From Pedobacter panaciterrae (GTDB lineage: Bacteria > Bacteroidota > Bacteroidia > Sphingobacteriales > Sphingobacteriaceae), in contig NZ_JABMKW010000020.1 in assembly GCF_013204795.1 (NCBI RefSeq), forward strand, positions 372,001 through 436,000: DNA of 64,000 nt, written 5' to 3'. A program made the translations under genes and the position numbers. Shown in pieces: positions 9,171 to 19,238 of the stretch (position 1 is its first letter; each line of letters begins with the position of its first letter). The notes under the pieces are model-generated. The model was not told where the DNA came from. It saw only the letters and a program-made list of their open reading frames with translations, and searched no databases.

Positions 9171-10058
9171 TTATTTTTTATGTTTCTTCCTGTATTCTGA
9201 GGGAGAAGTACCGATGAGTTTGCTAAATAATCGTGAAAAATAATATTGATCATCAATACCCAACACAGCGCAAATCTCTTTAATGCTTTTGTCAGTAAAG
9301 TAAAGATATTGACAGGAATGCTGTATTTTGAGCTGATTGTAATAAGCTATGGGTGAAATACCAGTTTTTTGTTTAAATATCCTTAAGTAGTGTGATAGAG
9401 AGATCTTTTGTTGATCAGCAAGCTGATTTACTGTAAGTTTCTTATCAAGATTGTCTTTCATAAATGAAATTGAACTGCTTACCGCGTCTTTACTATAAAC
9501 AGAAGGGTTTATTTCTTTATAATAAATTAGCGAGGTTACGAAATAGAGTAGTCTGAAGTTCATGATCTCCATTTCTTTTGTACCAAAACTCTCTTCAAGC
9601 ATGGTATATATTTGATTAAAAATATCTATTCTGTCCTGCTCAAAGGGAATTGAATGAACCTCATGTTGCCCCTCAACAAGAGAACGTTCATAAATCATCC
9701 TTGAATTGACCCCACTAAAATGCATCCAATATATACTCCAAGGGTTTTTTAACGAGCTAAAATACCTGTGGGGTATATTTTTAGGGATGATAAAAAATGT
9801 GTTTGCTTTTAAAACATAAACCTTATTGTCCAATTCCACAGAGCCTTCTCCATCTATACAGTAAAGTAAAATGAACTCGGCTGAACCTGTTTTTCGCTCA
9901 CGATCATGTCCCAAGGCATGTGGATAGTAGCCGATTGCCGTAAGGTAAAAAGAATTGATTAGGGGATTGTTCTTAATGCTTTTCCTAATATTGGGCGTAA
10001 GGACAATCATTTTTTGACCCAAAAATCCTTCTTTAATTTTCTTTTTCTCCTCTGTCAT
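9171..10058 (-). CDS. AraC-family transcriptional regulator of the galactoside locus
   Basis: 295-residue regulator. The N-terminal cupin-like ligand domain (about 35-175) includes GSAEFILLYCIDGEGSVELD and IIPKNIPHRY. The C-terminal AraC DNA-binding domain (about 195-293) includes LTVNQLADQQKISLSHYLRI with FKQKTGISPIAYYNQLKI, and ends in YYFSRLFSKLIGTSPSEYRKK. It is transcribed away from the susC-to-galT gene set, with a 168-bp shared control region. By analogy with MelR, RafR and AraC it probably senses an intracellular sugar such as galactose or melibiose and activates the locus. Paired GTCCATT repeats 21 bp apart in the gap suit AraC binding. Inducer and autoregulation are inferred. Confidence 0.92.
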   Translation of the reverse strand: MTEEKKKIKEGFLGQKMIVLTPNIRKSIKNNPLINSFYLTAIGYYPHALGHDRERKTGSAEFILLYCIDGEGSVELDNKVYVLKANTFFIIPKNIPHRYFSSLKNPWSIYWMHFSGVNSRMIYERSLVEGQHEVHSIPFEQDRIDIFNQIYTMLEESFGTKEMEIMNFRLLYFVTSLIYYKEINPSVYSKDAVSSSISFMKDNLDKKLTVNQLADQQKISLSHYLRIFKQKTGISPIAYYNQLKIQHSCQYLYFTDKSIKEICAVLGIDDQYYFSRLFSKLIGTSPSEYRKKHKK

Positions 10059-10128
10059 ATTTTAAATGCTAAGGTATAATAAATGTTACTTATTTTACAT
10101 TTTGTAACACTTCAGTTATGATAATATT

Positions 10129-10156
10129 GTCCATTATTTGTCTTAGTTAGTCCATT
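10129..10156 (+). promoter_or_regulatory. Candidate AraC operator: direct repeats 21 bp apart upstream of susC
   Basis: GTCCATT occurs at 10129-10135 and again at 10150-10156, a 21-bp period or two helical turns, as in classical AraC half-sites. The match continues loosely downstream of each core (T and G at equivalent offsets). A TAnnTTTG-like element, TAAGTTTA, lies at 10177-10184. The second half-site therefore overlaps the expected -33 region, where no clear TTG is found; this is what an activator-dependent promoter would look like. A separate 6-bp inverted repeat, TGTTAC/GTAACA, lies at 10084-10109, nearer araC. Regulator binding is inferred. Confidence 0.5.
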
Positions 10157-10226
10157 TCTGGCTTCTAATTTCCCCGTAAGTTTATCCTAACAAATATTAA
10201 ACGGGATTAACCAAATATTATTCACT

Positions 10227-13200
10227 ATGTCTTTCTTTACGATTAAAGGAACTGTAAGATGGTATGCTTTGCTCATATTTCTCATTTTACAGTGTAGTTT
10301 TACAGTTTTCGCTCAGAATTCAATTAATGTCGCAGGCCGGGTAACCGGAAAGGACGACAAATTACCCATTCCAGGTGTTTCAGTGAAGGTCAAGGGCACA
10401 GGCACCGGTATATCAACCGATAAAGATGGTAAGTTTGCGCTAAATACCACTTCAAATTCAACAATAGTTTTTACCTCTGTGGGCTATGTAACTCAGGAAC
10501 TTCCTGCTTCGACCACAATGAACGTATCTCTTGTCCCAGAGGATAATAATTTGGAGGAAGTAACCGTAGTTGGTGTAACCATTAAGAAAAAGGACCTTAC
10601 CGGATCTGTTGCAGGAATAACAGATAAAACCATTAGTGAGTTACCGGTAACTAATGTTAACCAGGCCATGCAAGGGCGTATTGCCGGTGTGCTGGTACAA
10701 AGTAATGACCCGAGACCAGGTGGTGGTGTGTCTATAAAAGTAAGGGGAAATAACTCCATTAAATTTGGTGCCGATCCTATTTACGTAGTTGATGGTTTGG
10801 TAATAGAACAAGCTTTCAATACCATAAACCCTGATGACATCGCTAGTATTGATGTATTAAAAGATGCATCGGCGACTGCTTTATATGGATCAAGGGGTGC
10901 AAATGGGGTGATATTGATTACCACCAAAAAAGGTAAGAGTGGAGAAGGAAAGATTGAATATAGTGCGTGGGTGGGCGTACAATCGTTCACAAGAAACTTA
11001 TCTTATCTGAATGCGCAACAAATAGTCGACCTGAGACTGGATGCCTACGCTAACAAATATATGGATGGTAATCCTACTGCAGACAGGCAGGCATATATCA
11101 ATACGCTGCTCGGCCCTAACTCTATTGCATTTGGGGCAGATGAGCTGGCTGTATATAATCGTGGTGAATCATACAACTGGCTTGATCAGATCACCAAAAA
11201 AGGAATACAGCAAAACCATACCGCCACGTTTTCGAAGGGAGGCGAAGATGGCTCCATGTATGTGAGTTTTAACTACACAGACCAGGGTGGTTTATTGAAA
11301 ACTTCAAATTATAAACGATATGGTGGCCAGATCAATCTTGATCAGAAAATTAAGCCGTGGTTTAAAATTGGAACCAATACCGGTTTTTCTAGAACAGAAG
11401 AATCATACATAGATGGCGGCGTATTTGGAATAGCTGCTAACGCGAATCCACTATTGCCTATCGATGATAAAATAACCTATTTAAGCTGGAAAGGAATTCA
11501 GAGTACAGATCTTTATAACCCAATCAGAAGTTTAACTATCGATGGTAAAGGAAAACAAAACCGTTTGCTCACTTCAAATTATGCAGTAGCAACACCAATA
11601 CCTGGCTTAAATATTCGTACAGGCATATCATTCGATGTGAGGTCACAAGATTACTTTAACTATATCCCAAAAGATTTAGGACAGTCGCTGCGAAACTCTT
11701 ATAACGGAAGGGCAACACAAAAGAAAGAAAGCTGGATGAACTGGCAATGGGATAATTCTGTATCTTACGATAAGTCATACGGAAAACATAATTTCTCTGG
11801 TTTAGTAAGTTTTGGTTTAACTCAGAACAACTACAATTACAATCAGATTGATGCTTCAGGCTTCGCGACAGATGATTTCTCTTATAAATACCTTGGCGGT
11901 GCCTACCTAAAAGAGCAATTTCAGCTGGGCTCTGATTTTGTAACCAACTCACTGATCAGCTATGTGGCAAGATTTAACTACAATTATGACAATAAGTATT
12001 TCGCAACCTTAACTGGAAGGTACGATGGCTCGTCTAGATTTGGTAACGGAAATAAATGGGGCCTGTTTCCCTCACTTGCCCTGGCATGGGATATATCTAA
12101 AGAAAGTTTCTTTGAAGGCATAAATGTCGATGCACTAAAACTACGCGCAGGATACGGTATTGCAGGTAATCAAAACATCCCTAATTTCGCTTATCGTTCG
12201 TTGTACAGGCCTGTTTTCTCAGATAATTCCGTAACCTATGTTTCAGATGGTCGTTTAGGAAATCCAAACCTGGTATGGGAAAAGCAAAAGCAGCTGAATT
12301 TAGGGGTAGATGTAGCCTTATTGAACAGTAGATTGTCATTTAGTGCCGATTATTTTGTAATTCATAATGATGATCTGTTAATGGAAAGAACTTTATCTAC
12401 CACTTCAGGTTTTAAAAACACAATCGATAACGTAGGCTCATTATTAAACAAAGGAGTAGAGTTTAACGTTAACGCCGAGATTATTGACCAGGAGGATTTC
12501 AAATGGGATTTTGGTGTAAATCTTTCTTCTTATAAAAATAAGATCACAAAGTTATATGGAAGTGTTGACGCGATATATAATTATGGAGGATTTACCGGAG
12601 TAGATATACAGAGGGAAGGAAACTTGTTTTTAAATCAGTCACTAAATTCTATCTATACCTATAAATTTGAAAAAATAGCCCAACAATCAGACCTTGAGCG
12701 CATTAAGGATATTGATTATGGGGGGCGCGTAATTCATCCAGGTGATATTATTCCGGTTGACGTTAATGGAGATAATAAGATAGATGATGCTGATAGAATT
12801 GTTGTTGGGAAAAAGGATCCTAAATTCTACGGCGGTTTCTCTACAAATTTTGCCTACAAAAACCTTTCATTAAACGCAGTATTTAACTACAACTACGGAG
12901 GCAAAGCGATTAGCGGTTTGTACGAAGGTTTGTTGAATGGTTCAGGGGAATATGCTGGCATTACTGATGTACTTGATCGCTGGACGCCTGAAAATACGAA
13001 TTCTAACATTCCAAGAGCCTACACAGGCAGCGGACGTTATGGTGTCGGAGAAACTGATTACGCGATCCAAAATACCTCTTTCTTAAGAATGGCGGCACTT
13101 TCGTTATCGTATAACTTCACCGAAGGATTTGTTAAGAAAGCAAAAATGAGTAATCTGAGAGTGTATGTAACCGGAAGGAACCTCTTTACAATTACAAAGT

Positions 13201-13280
13201 ACAAAGGATACGATCCTGAGGGTGGTGATGGATACCCAACATCTAAAATGTTTGTTGCGGGTATAAATGTTGGATTTTAA
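10227..13280 (+). CDS. SusC/RagA-type TonB-linked outer-membrane transporter
   Basis: 1017-residue SusC-family importer. After the signal peptide (ending near FTVFAQN) comes a carboxypeptidase-regulatory-like domain (INVAGRVTGKDDKLPIPGVSVKVKG, about 32-110). The TonB box/plug region follows (LEEVTVVGVTIKKKDLTGSV; IYVVDGLVIEQAF; DIASIDVLKDASATALYGSR, TonB-linked signature), then a large barrel to the C-terminal phenylalanine. There is no N-terminal STN domain, so sigma/anti-sigma control through it is not expected; regulation by the divergent AraC protein is more likely. It forms the outer-membrane import pair with the SusD protein 10 bp downstream, probably for alpha-galactosyl oligosaccharides given the downstream enzymes. 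Confidence 0.96.
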   Translation: MSFFTIKGTVRWYALLIFLILQCSFTVFAQNSINVAGRVTGKDDKLPIPGVSVKVKGTGTGISTDKDGKFALNTTSNSTIVFTSVGYVTQELPASTTMNVSLVPEDNNLEEVTVVGVTIKKKDLTGSVAGITDKTISELPVTNVNQAMQGRIAGVLVQSNDPRPGGGVSIKVRGNNSIKFGADPIYVVDGLVIEQAFNTINPDDIASIDVLKDASATALYGSRGANGVILITTKKGKSGEGKIEYSAWVGVQSFTRNLSYLNAQQIVDLRLDAYANKYMDGNPTADRQAYINTLLGPNSIAFGADELAVYNRGESYNWLDQITKKGIQQNHTATFSKGGEDGSMYVSFNYTDQGGLLKTSNYKRYGGQINLDQKIKPWFKIGTNTGFSRTEESYIDGGVFGIAANANPLLPIDDKITYLSWKGIQSTDLYNPIRSLTIDGKGKQNRLLTSNYAVATPIPGLNIRTGISFDVRSQDYFNYIPKDLGQSLRNSYNGRATQKKESWMNWQWDNSVSYDKSYGKHNFSGLVSFGLTQNNYNYNQIDASGFATDDFSYKYLGGAYLKEQFQLGSDFVTNSLISYVARFNYNYDNKYFATLTGRYDGSSRFGNGNKWGLFPSLALAWDISKESFFEGINVDALKLRAGYGIAGNQNIPNFAYRSLYRPVFSDNSVTYVSDGRLGNPNLVWEKQKQLNLGVDVALLNSRLSFSADYFVIHNDDLLMERTLSTTSGFKNTIDNVGSLLNKGVEFNVNAEIIDQEDFKWDFGVNLSSYKNKITKLYGSVDAIYNYGGFTGVDIQREGNLFLNQSLNSIYTYKFEKIAQQSDLERIKDIDYGGRVIHPGDIIPVDVNGDNKIDDADRIVVGKKDPKFYGGFSTNFAYKNLSLNAVFNYNYGGKAISGLYEGLLNGSGEYAGITDVLDRWTPENTNSNIPRAYTGSGRYGVGETDYAIQNTSFLRMAALSLSYNFTEGFVKKAKMSNLRVYVTGRNLFTITKYKGYDPEGGDGYPTSKMFVAGINVGF

Positions 13281-13290
13281 TATTACTAAG

Positions 13291-14841
13291 ATGAAAAAGA
13301 AATATAGTTTAATAGTATTGGCATTTATTGTATTGCTAACTAGTGGTTCCTGCAAAAAATTCATCACAGAGGACCCGCAAACCGCCTTAACTGAAGAAGA
13401 GGTTTTTAAAAGTCTGGACAATATCGAACCGCTGGTTTTAGGTTTATATACCAGTTGGCGCAACACCAAAAAAGACAGAGGTGGCTTTATCTTTACCATG
13501 GGTACTGATGAGGCACAACAAGGAGCTTATCAGGTTCGGACTGACGATCGTCAGGCTGGTATCGACAGATATAATGGTTTCCTTAGCGCTAGTAACACTG
13601 CACTTGCAGAGCAATGGAACAGCAGGTGGCCAGTTATATCTGCAGCGGCAAAAGTAGTCTACGCTTTGGGTTTAAATTCAGAGGAATCTGAACGCAAAAA
13701 TATTATCCTTGGTGAGGCCAGCTTCATTAGGGCCGCGCTTACATTTGAAATGACTCAATACTGGGGTGAAATTCCCATTATCGATCAAGCTAAATTCAAG
13801 GAGTATGGCACCAAGCGTCAACCGTTAAATATGGTTTACAATTTCATCATTGCCGATTTGGAGAATGCAGTTAAATATTTGCCTGTAAGCCAAACCGACA
13901 AGAGGAGGGCCACTAAGGGGGCTGCCCAGGCTTTACTTGGAAAAGTTTATTTGTATGCTCCTGAAGCCTCTGGAGCAAAAGATTATGCAAAGGCGAGAGA
14001 TATGTTTAAACAGGTTGTAGAAAATGGAGGTTATAGTCTTGTACCTAAATATGCTGATCTATGGGATCCAACCAAACAGAACACTACTGAATCCATTTAT
14101 GAATTTAAGTTCAACAATGTTTATCCAGACAACAACCAAACACAATGGCAAATGGGTTCGCGCTCATTAGCTGAAGTAGACCAGTATTGCTATTTTGGTG
14201 GTTATGACTTAATGGTTCCTACCAAATACTGTTATCAGACTACAGCAGATGGCGGTGTATGGGAAGACGGGGACGTTAGAAAAAACGAAAGTATCCGCTA
14301 TGATTTCACCTACAAAGGTAAGGTCCCAACGTTAAATCCAGCATTTGGAGGTGATGAGCTTGATCCTCACGTTAAGAAATTTGAAGATCCGAGAACAGAG
14401 GGCACACTTAGCTTCTGGCTATCAGGGAAAAACATATTTTATCTGCGTTATGCAGACATTCTGTTATGCTATGCTGAAACATTAAATGAAACAGGCGCCA
14501 CTTCGCAAGCTGTGGATCTAATTAATAGCACCATTAGAACAAGGGCCTGGAACGGTAATTTGCCAGCAGATAAAAGATGGAATGCAGGTATGTCTCAACA
14601 AGACTTCAGAACGAATATCATGGACGAAAGGATGCGCGAGCTGTGTTTCGAAGGATGGAGACGGATGGATCTAATCAGAACAGGTAAACTGGTTGAGCTT
14701 GCAAAACAAAGAAATAAATGGACCAAAGAATCTGGAAGTATCCAGGAATATCATAACCGCTATCCAATTCCATTGCAGGAGATCAAACAGAACGACGACA
14801 TAAGTGAATCAGATCAAAACCCTGGCTACTCAAACAATTAA
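13291..14841 (+). CDS. SusD/RagB-type glycan-binding lipoprotein
   Basis: Outer-membrane lipoprotein that forms the lid over the SusC pore. I chose the ATG at 13291 because it gives a clean lipoprotein signal with the lipidated cysteine at residue 21 (LLTSGSC). An in-frame ATG at 13267 overlaps the end of susC and would put an acidic, non-signal stretch in front. SusD features are the early ITEDPQTALTEEEVFKS segment, TPR-like helices (RRATKGAAQALLGKVYLY), and the late ILLCYAETLNE, with RMRELCFEGWRRMDLIRTGK near the C terminus. About 516 residues, normal for the family. Glycan specificity cannot be read from the sequence; alpha-galactosides are inferred from the operon. Confidence 0.96.
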   Translation: MKKKYSLIVLAFIVLLTSGSCKKFITEDPQTALTEEEVFKSLDNIEPLVLGLYTSWRNTKKDRGGFIFTMGTDEAQQGAYQVRTDDRQAGIDRYNGFLSASNTALAEQWNSRWPVISAAAKVVYALGLNSEESERKNIILGEASFIRAALTFEMTQYWGEIPIIDQAKFKEYGTKRQPLNMVYNFIIADLENAVKYLPVSQTDKRRATKGAAQALLGKVYLYAPEASGAKDYAKARDMFKQVVENGGYSLVPKYADLWDPTKQNTTESIYEFKFNNVYPDNNQTQWQMGSRSLAEVDQYCYFGGYDLMVPTKYCYQTTADGGVWEDGDVRKNESIRYDFTYKGKVPTLNPAFGGDELDPHVKKFEDPRTEGTLSFWLSGKNIFYLRYADILLCYAETLNETGATSQAVDLINSTIRTRAWNGNLPADKRWNAGMSQQDFRTNIMDERMRELCFEGWRRMDLIRTGKLVELAKQRNKWTKESGSIQEYHNRYPIPLQEIKQNDDISESDQNPGYSNN

Positions 14842-14846
14842 GGATA

Positions 14847-15830
14847 ATGAGCAGCAGCATATCGCGGAAGTCTTGGGGTAACTTTAAAAATAAAGACATC
14901 TATCTCTTTAAAATAGAGAATAAAACCGGTGCCTTTGTGGAACTAACAAATTATGGTGCTACAGTTGTTTCAATTGTAGTGCCAGATAAAAACAATGGGT
15001 TAGGCAATGTTATCCTGGGGTTTCCTGAGTTGCAGGGTTATCTGGAAGATATTTGTTATGTAGGTTCAACGGTAGGGCGGTTTGCCAATAGAATTGCACG
15101 AGCAAGCTTTAATCTGGATGGCATTGATTATCAGCTCGAGGCAAATAGCAACGGCAATTCTAATCACAGCGCGTCAGCTGGTGTTAATAGTAAAGTTTTT
15201 GATTATATTGTAGATGATGACAGATTAATTTTCAAGATATTAAGTAAAGATGGAGAAGGAGGTTTCCCTGGTAATCTTACTTTGGAAGTCTGTTATCAAT
15301 GGACAAGTGACAATGCGCTTTTAATAACATATACTGCAATAACCGACAGGAAAACCATAGTCAATGTTACAAACCATTGTTATTTTAACTTGTCGGCCAT
15401 TGCAGATCGCAATTTCCTAAATCACCGCCTTAAGATCAATGCGAAAAGTATGCTGGAATCAGCGGCCGATTATATCCCAACAGGTAGGCTTGTAAGAACA
15501 AACGGTAGCGAGCTAAACGATCTAAAGGGAATAAATACCTGTTATGTATTAGATAAAAACGGTGCCGCTGCCACTTTGGTTGATCCGGAATCCGGACGCG
15601 TATTAGATGTATACACCAGTTACCCCGGACTCATGCTTTATACCGGAGACTACCTTGAAAGCAGATGTAATGGACATTTAGGTGAGCCATACAAACCCTT
15701 AGATGGTATCTGCTTAGAATGTCAATTTTATCCCGATAGTCCAAATCACCCAAGCTTTCCCTCAACAATACTTAAGCCTGATCATTTATATCAGGAAAGT
15801 ATAACCTATAAATTCAGCACACAAACTTAG
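14847..15830 (+). CDS. galM: Aldose 1-epimerase (galactose mutarotase)
   Basis: 327-residue GalM-family mutarotase, interconverting alpha and beta anomers of galactose or other aldoses. Typical motifs are NYGATVVSIVVPDK near the N terminus, GSTVGRFANRIA, the histidine in VTNHCYFNLS, and the catalytic glutamate in GICLECQFYPDSPNHPSFPS. It has no clear signal peptide, so it probably works in the cytoplasm on galactose imported by the sugar symporter encoded two genes later. It starts 5 bp after the susD stop and ends 3 bp before GH97, so it is clearly in the operon. Confidence 0.95.
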   Translation: MSSSISRKSWGNFKNKDIYLFKIENKTGAFVELTNYGATVVSIVVPDKNNGLGNVILGFPELQGYLEDICYVGSTVGRFANRIARASFNLDGIDYQLEANSNGNSNHSASAGVNSKVFDYIVDDDRLIFKILSKDGEGGFPGNLTLEVCYQWTSDNALLITYTAITDRKTIVNVTNHCYFNLSAIADRNFLNHRLKINAKSMLESAADYIPTGRLVRTNGSELNDLKGINTCYVLDKNGAAATLVDPESGRVLDVYTSYPGLMLYTGDYLESRCNGHLGEPYKPLDGICLECQFYPDSPNHPSFPSTILKPDHLYQESITYKFSTQT

Positions 15831-15833
15831 CAT

Positions 15834-17780
15834 ATGAAACTAAACCCGGTTCTGGCAACCCTTCTCTTAATTTTTTGCTTGTCAGCAGAACTAATTGCCA
15901 AAGACAAAAGGTTCCAATTAAACTCTCCAAATAATACACTAAAAGTAAAAGTGAGTATGGGTGATAGCATCACTTATTCCATATCATTTAAAAACAAAAC
16001 AGTAATTCTTCCCTCAGCAATTGCAATGGTGCTTCAAAACAAAGTGCTTGGCAAAACTACACAAGTGAATAACATAAGGGTTATAAAGAATAAAGAATTC
16101 AATGAGTTATCCGTTTTATTTTCTGATCAGAACTACTCCTTAATTTTCAGAGCTTATAATGAAGGGGTTGCCTATCGTTTTGTTACCAGTTTTAAGGACT
16201 CTATACAGGTAGTAGCAGAAAAGGCCGATTTTAATATCAATGGAAAACCAGCAGCGATACTTCAGGAAACTGACAATTATACCAGCTGGGAAGGACCGTA
16301 CATTAAATATCCCTCAATTGCGGAAATATCAAATGGTAAACGTGCCACAACTCCAGCACTTTTTGATGATAAAAGTAATGGAATAAAAGTAGTTATTGCA
16401 GAGTCTGATTTATTTGGTTATCCGGGCATGTATATTAAGAAACAAGGAGATCAGTATATCGGCGATTGGGCAAAATTCCCAACGAAGACCGTAATGGGTA
16501 GTTGGGGTGATTTTGTTTCTGTAGTAAAAGAAAGGGGTGATTATCTTGCTAAAACCGATGGAAGCAGATCTTTTCCATGGCGGGTGATTATCGCAACCGA
16601 CAATGACAAAGACTTACTGAATAATCATTTGGTAACCAAGCTTGCGCGTCCTTCAGAAATTAAAGATACCAGCTGGATCAAATCAGGAAAAGCTGCATGG
16701 GAATGGTGGCACGATGCTATGCTCCCTGGTGCAAGCATTCCATCAGGAATGGCGAACAGAAATACCGATCTATATAATTATTATGTTGACTTTGCTGCTG
16801 CAAATAAACTCGAATACATGATGATAGATGCAGGGTGGTCTAACAACTATGACCTTACAAAGGTTAATCCTAAATTAGATGTTCAAGGTGTAATAAAAAG
16901 AGCCCGGGAAAAGAAAGTCGGAGTATTTTTATGGTGCGTTGCCTCTACTTTGTTAAAAGATCTCAATAAAAATCTGGATTTCCTGAATTCTATAGGCGCT
17001 GCCGGCATCAAAGTCGATTTCTTTGATCGTGATGATCAGGAGGCTATCCAATGGATCGAACTCATTGCTAAAGAAGCGGCAAAACGAAAGCTGATGATAG
17101 ATTTTCACGGATGCAGCAAGCCAACGGGCTTGGAAAAAACATACCCAAATATTGTTAACTATGAGGCTGTGAGAGGAGCAGAGTCTGACAAGTGGGACAA
17201 TACCATAGATCCAGATCATCACTTGATCATTCCATTTGTAAGGATGCTTGCCGGTCCATTTGATTACACTCCAGGTGCAATGCGGAATAAAACTAAGGCA
17301 GAGTTTAAACCTATTGATCCAGGATTACCATCAGGACAGGGAACCCGCTGCCATGAACTTGCAATGTATGTTATCTATGATCAGCCACTGGGGATGCTCG
17401 CTGATTCTCCAACTGAATATGAAAAAGCTCCTGATATTATGAAATATCTTTCAGCCGTGCCAACAGTTGCTGATGAAACAAAGGTAATAGATGCTAAACT
17501 AGCAGAATATGCGGTAATGGCTAAAAGAAAAGGAGACAACTGGTATGTAGGTGCAATGACCAACTGGACCCCAAGAAATCTTAAACTAAACTTCAGCTTT
17601 TTAAAACCAGGTGTAAGTTATACCGCTCAAATTTATACAGACACTAAAGATTCAAATGTTAATGCTACACAGTATGAACTTAAAACAATTAGTGTAAACA
17701 GCAACACCACGATAGACCTTAAACTTTCTTCGGGCGGAGGTGCTGCAATAATGATAGAAAAGTCCATCTTTAAGAAATAA
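15834..17780 (+). CDS. Glycoside hydrolase family 97, probable retaining alpha-galactosidase
   Basis: 648-residue secreted or periplasmic GH97 enzyme with a signal peptide (about 1-22). It has an N-terminal beta-sandwich (about 25-270), a TIM barrel (about 275-545, starting KSGKAAWEWWHDAMLPG) and a C-terminal beta domain. GH97 contains inverting alpha-glucosidases (SusB) and retaining alpha-galactosidases. The motif IKVDFFDRDDQ, with D395 in VDF, is what I expect of the retaining group, where an aspartate nucleophile occupies this strand. The galM, GH36 and galT context supports alpha-galactosidase. The subgroup call is inference; an alignment to BtGH97b and SusB would settle it. Confidence 0.88.
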   Translation: MKLNPVLATLLLIFCLSAELIAKDKRFQLNSPNNTLKVKVSMGDSITYSISFKNKTVILPSAIAMVLQNKVLGKTTQVNNIRVIKNKEFNELSVLFSDQNYSLIFRAYNEGVAYRFVTSFKDSIQVVAEKADFNINGKPAAILQETDNYTSWEGPYIKYPSIAEISNGKRATTPALFDDKSNGIKVVIAESDLFGYPGMYIKKQGDQYIGDWAKFPTKTVMGSWGDFVSVVKERGDYLAKTDGSRSFPWRVIIATDNDKDLLNNHLVTKLARPSEIKDTSWIKSGKAAWEWWHDAMLPGASIPSGMANRNTDLYNYYVDFAAANKLEYMMIDAGWSNNYDLTKVNPKLDVQGVIKRAREKKVGVFLWCVASTLLKDLNKNLDFLNSIGAAGIKVDFFDRDDQEAIQWIELIAKEAAKRKLMIDFHGCSKPTGLEKTYPNIVNYEAVRGAESDKWDNTIDPDHHLIIPFVRMLAGPFDYTPGAMRNKTKAEFKPIDPGLPSGQGTRCHELAMYVIYDQPLGMLADSPTEYEKAPDIMKYLSAVPTVADETKVIDAKLAEYAVMAKRKGDNWYVGAMTNWTPRNLKLNFSFLKPGVSYTAQIYTDTKDSNVNATQYELKTISVNSNTTIDLKLSSGGGAAIMIEKSIFKK

Positions 17781-17840
17781 TAATCTATTTGACCAAGAGA
17801 ATAAAACCAGCAATTTTAACCTACCAAATAATTAACCTAA

Positions 17841-19187
17841 ATGAGCATAGAGAAAATAAGTTTTAATCATAAGTACATCATCGGAATCTCCTTTATTTCT
17901 GCCTTGGGTGGTTACCTCTTTGGGTTCGACTTTGCTGTAATATCAGGCGCATTGCCTTTTTTAAGAACTCAATTCATGTTGGATGCATGGTGGGAAGGCT
18001 TTTTAACCGGATCGCTGGCACTAGGATGCATTGCCGGATGCCTGGTTGCGGGAAACATTGCCGATCGTTACGGGCGTAAACCGGGACTTATGATAGCAGC
18101 ACTTATCTTTGCGCTCTCATCAATAGGCATCGCTTTTTCATCAACTTTAACACTGTTTGTAGTGATGCGTTTTATGGCCGGAATAGGAGTGGGTATGGCG
18201 TCTATGTTGTGCCCTATGTATATCGCAGAAATTTCACCAGCTAAGGTAAGGGGCCGAAATGTAGCCATTAACCAGTTAACGGTAGTAATAGGAATCCTGA
18301 TCACTAATCTTGTAAATTATTTCCTGGCCGATGCAGGGTCTGACGCATGGCGCTGGATGTTTGGTTTAGGAGTAGTTCCTTCACTTATATTTTTAATAGG
18401 AGTCTTATGGCTGCCAGAAAGCCCAAGATGGCTTGTAAAAGCAGGTCAGCAGGCAAAAGCAAAAGAGGTATTACTCAAACTTGGTTCCGAATCATTTGTA
18501 AATTCAACATTTGCCGATATAGAGAAATCACTTGTCGGGATTAAGAAACAATCTTACAAGGCGGTGTTTGAAAAGAGTGTACGCCCGGCTGTAATAGTAG
18601 GTATTATACTGGCTGTTTTTCAACAACTATGTGGCATAAATGTAGTGTTCAATTATACCTCTACGATATTTGAATCTGTTGGTGCAAACCTGGACAGGCA
18701 GCTGTTTGAAACAGTAGCAATAGGAGCAGTAAACCTAATTTTTACGCTACTGGCCATGTGGCAGGTAGATAAGCTGGGTAGAAAACCACTTATGCTTATC
18801 GGCTCACTGGGATTGTCGATAGTGTACATTGTGCTGGCGTTTCTGCTGCAGAACCAATTCCCTGCAGGTCTGATTTCCATTTTTGTACTACTTGCCATCA
18901 GTATGTATGCTATTTCATTAGCCCCGGTAACATGGGTGCTGATCTCTGAAATTTTCCCTAATAAAATACGTGGAGCTGCATCTTCTGTGGCAATTATTTC
19001 CTTATGGGGTGCTTATTTTATCCTCGTTTTCACTTTTCCAATCCTAGCCAAAAAGCTAGGCACCTTCGGGCCTTTTTATTTATATGCAGGGGTATGCTTT
19101 TTAGGCTTTCTGTTTATTAAAAGCAGGGTTAAAGAAACAAAAGGACAAACACTGGAAGAACTTGAAGATAATTTTGTAAGACACTAA
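17841..19187 (+). CDS. MFS sugar porter (galactose/xylose:H+ symporter type)
   Basis: 448-residue major facilitator of the sugar porter family with about twelve membrane segments. Family signatures are all present: GGYLFGFDFAVISGALPFL in helix 1, the D-R-x-G-R-K loop (ADRYGRKPG), PESPRWLV at the end of the first half, FQQLCGINVVFNYT in helix 7, and a second GRKP loop (DKLGRKPLM). It would move the monosaccharide released in the periplasm across the inner membrane with protons. Galactose is the likely substrate from the neighbours; the family also includes xylose and arabinose carriers. It lies 60 bp after GH97, the longest gap inside the locus, where I see no convincing promoter. Confidence 0.93.
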   Translation: MSIEKISFNHKYIIGISFISALGGYLFGFDFAVISGALPFLRTQFMLDAWWEGFLTGSLALGCIAGCLVAGNIADRYGRKPGLMIAALIFALSSIGIAFSSTLTLFVVMRFMAGIGVGMASMLCPMYIAEISPAKVRGRNVAINQLTVVIGILITNLVNYFLADAGSDAWRWMFGLGVVPSLIFLIGVLWLPESPRWLVKAGQQAKAKEVLLKLGSESFVNSTFADIEKSLVGIKKQSYKAVFEKSVRPAVIVGIILAVFQQLCGINVVFNYTSTIFESVGANLDRQLFETVAIGAVNLIFTLLAMWQVDKLGRKPLMLIGSLGLSIVYIVLAFLLQNQFPAGLISIFVLLAISMYAISLAPVTWVLISEIFPNKIRGAASSVAIISLWGAYFILVFTFPILAKKLGTFGPFYLYAGVCFLGFLFIKSRVKETKGQTLEELEDNFVRH

Positions 19188-19238
19188 CGAGCGCCTAAAC
19201 AACCCAAATAAAACTAAAGCATTTAAAATATTATTATA

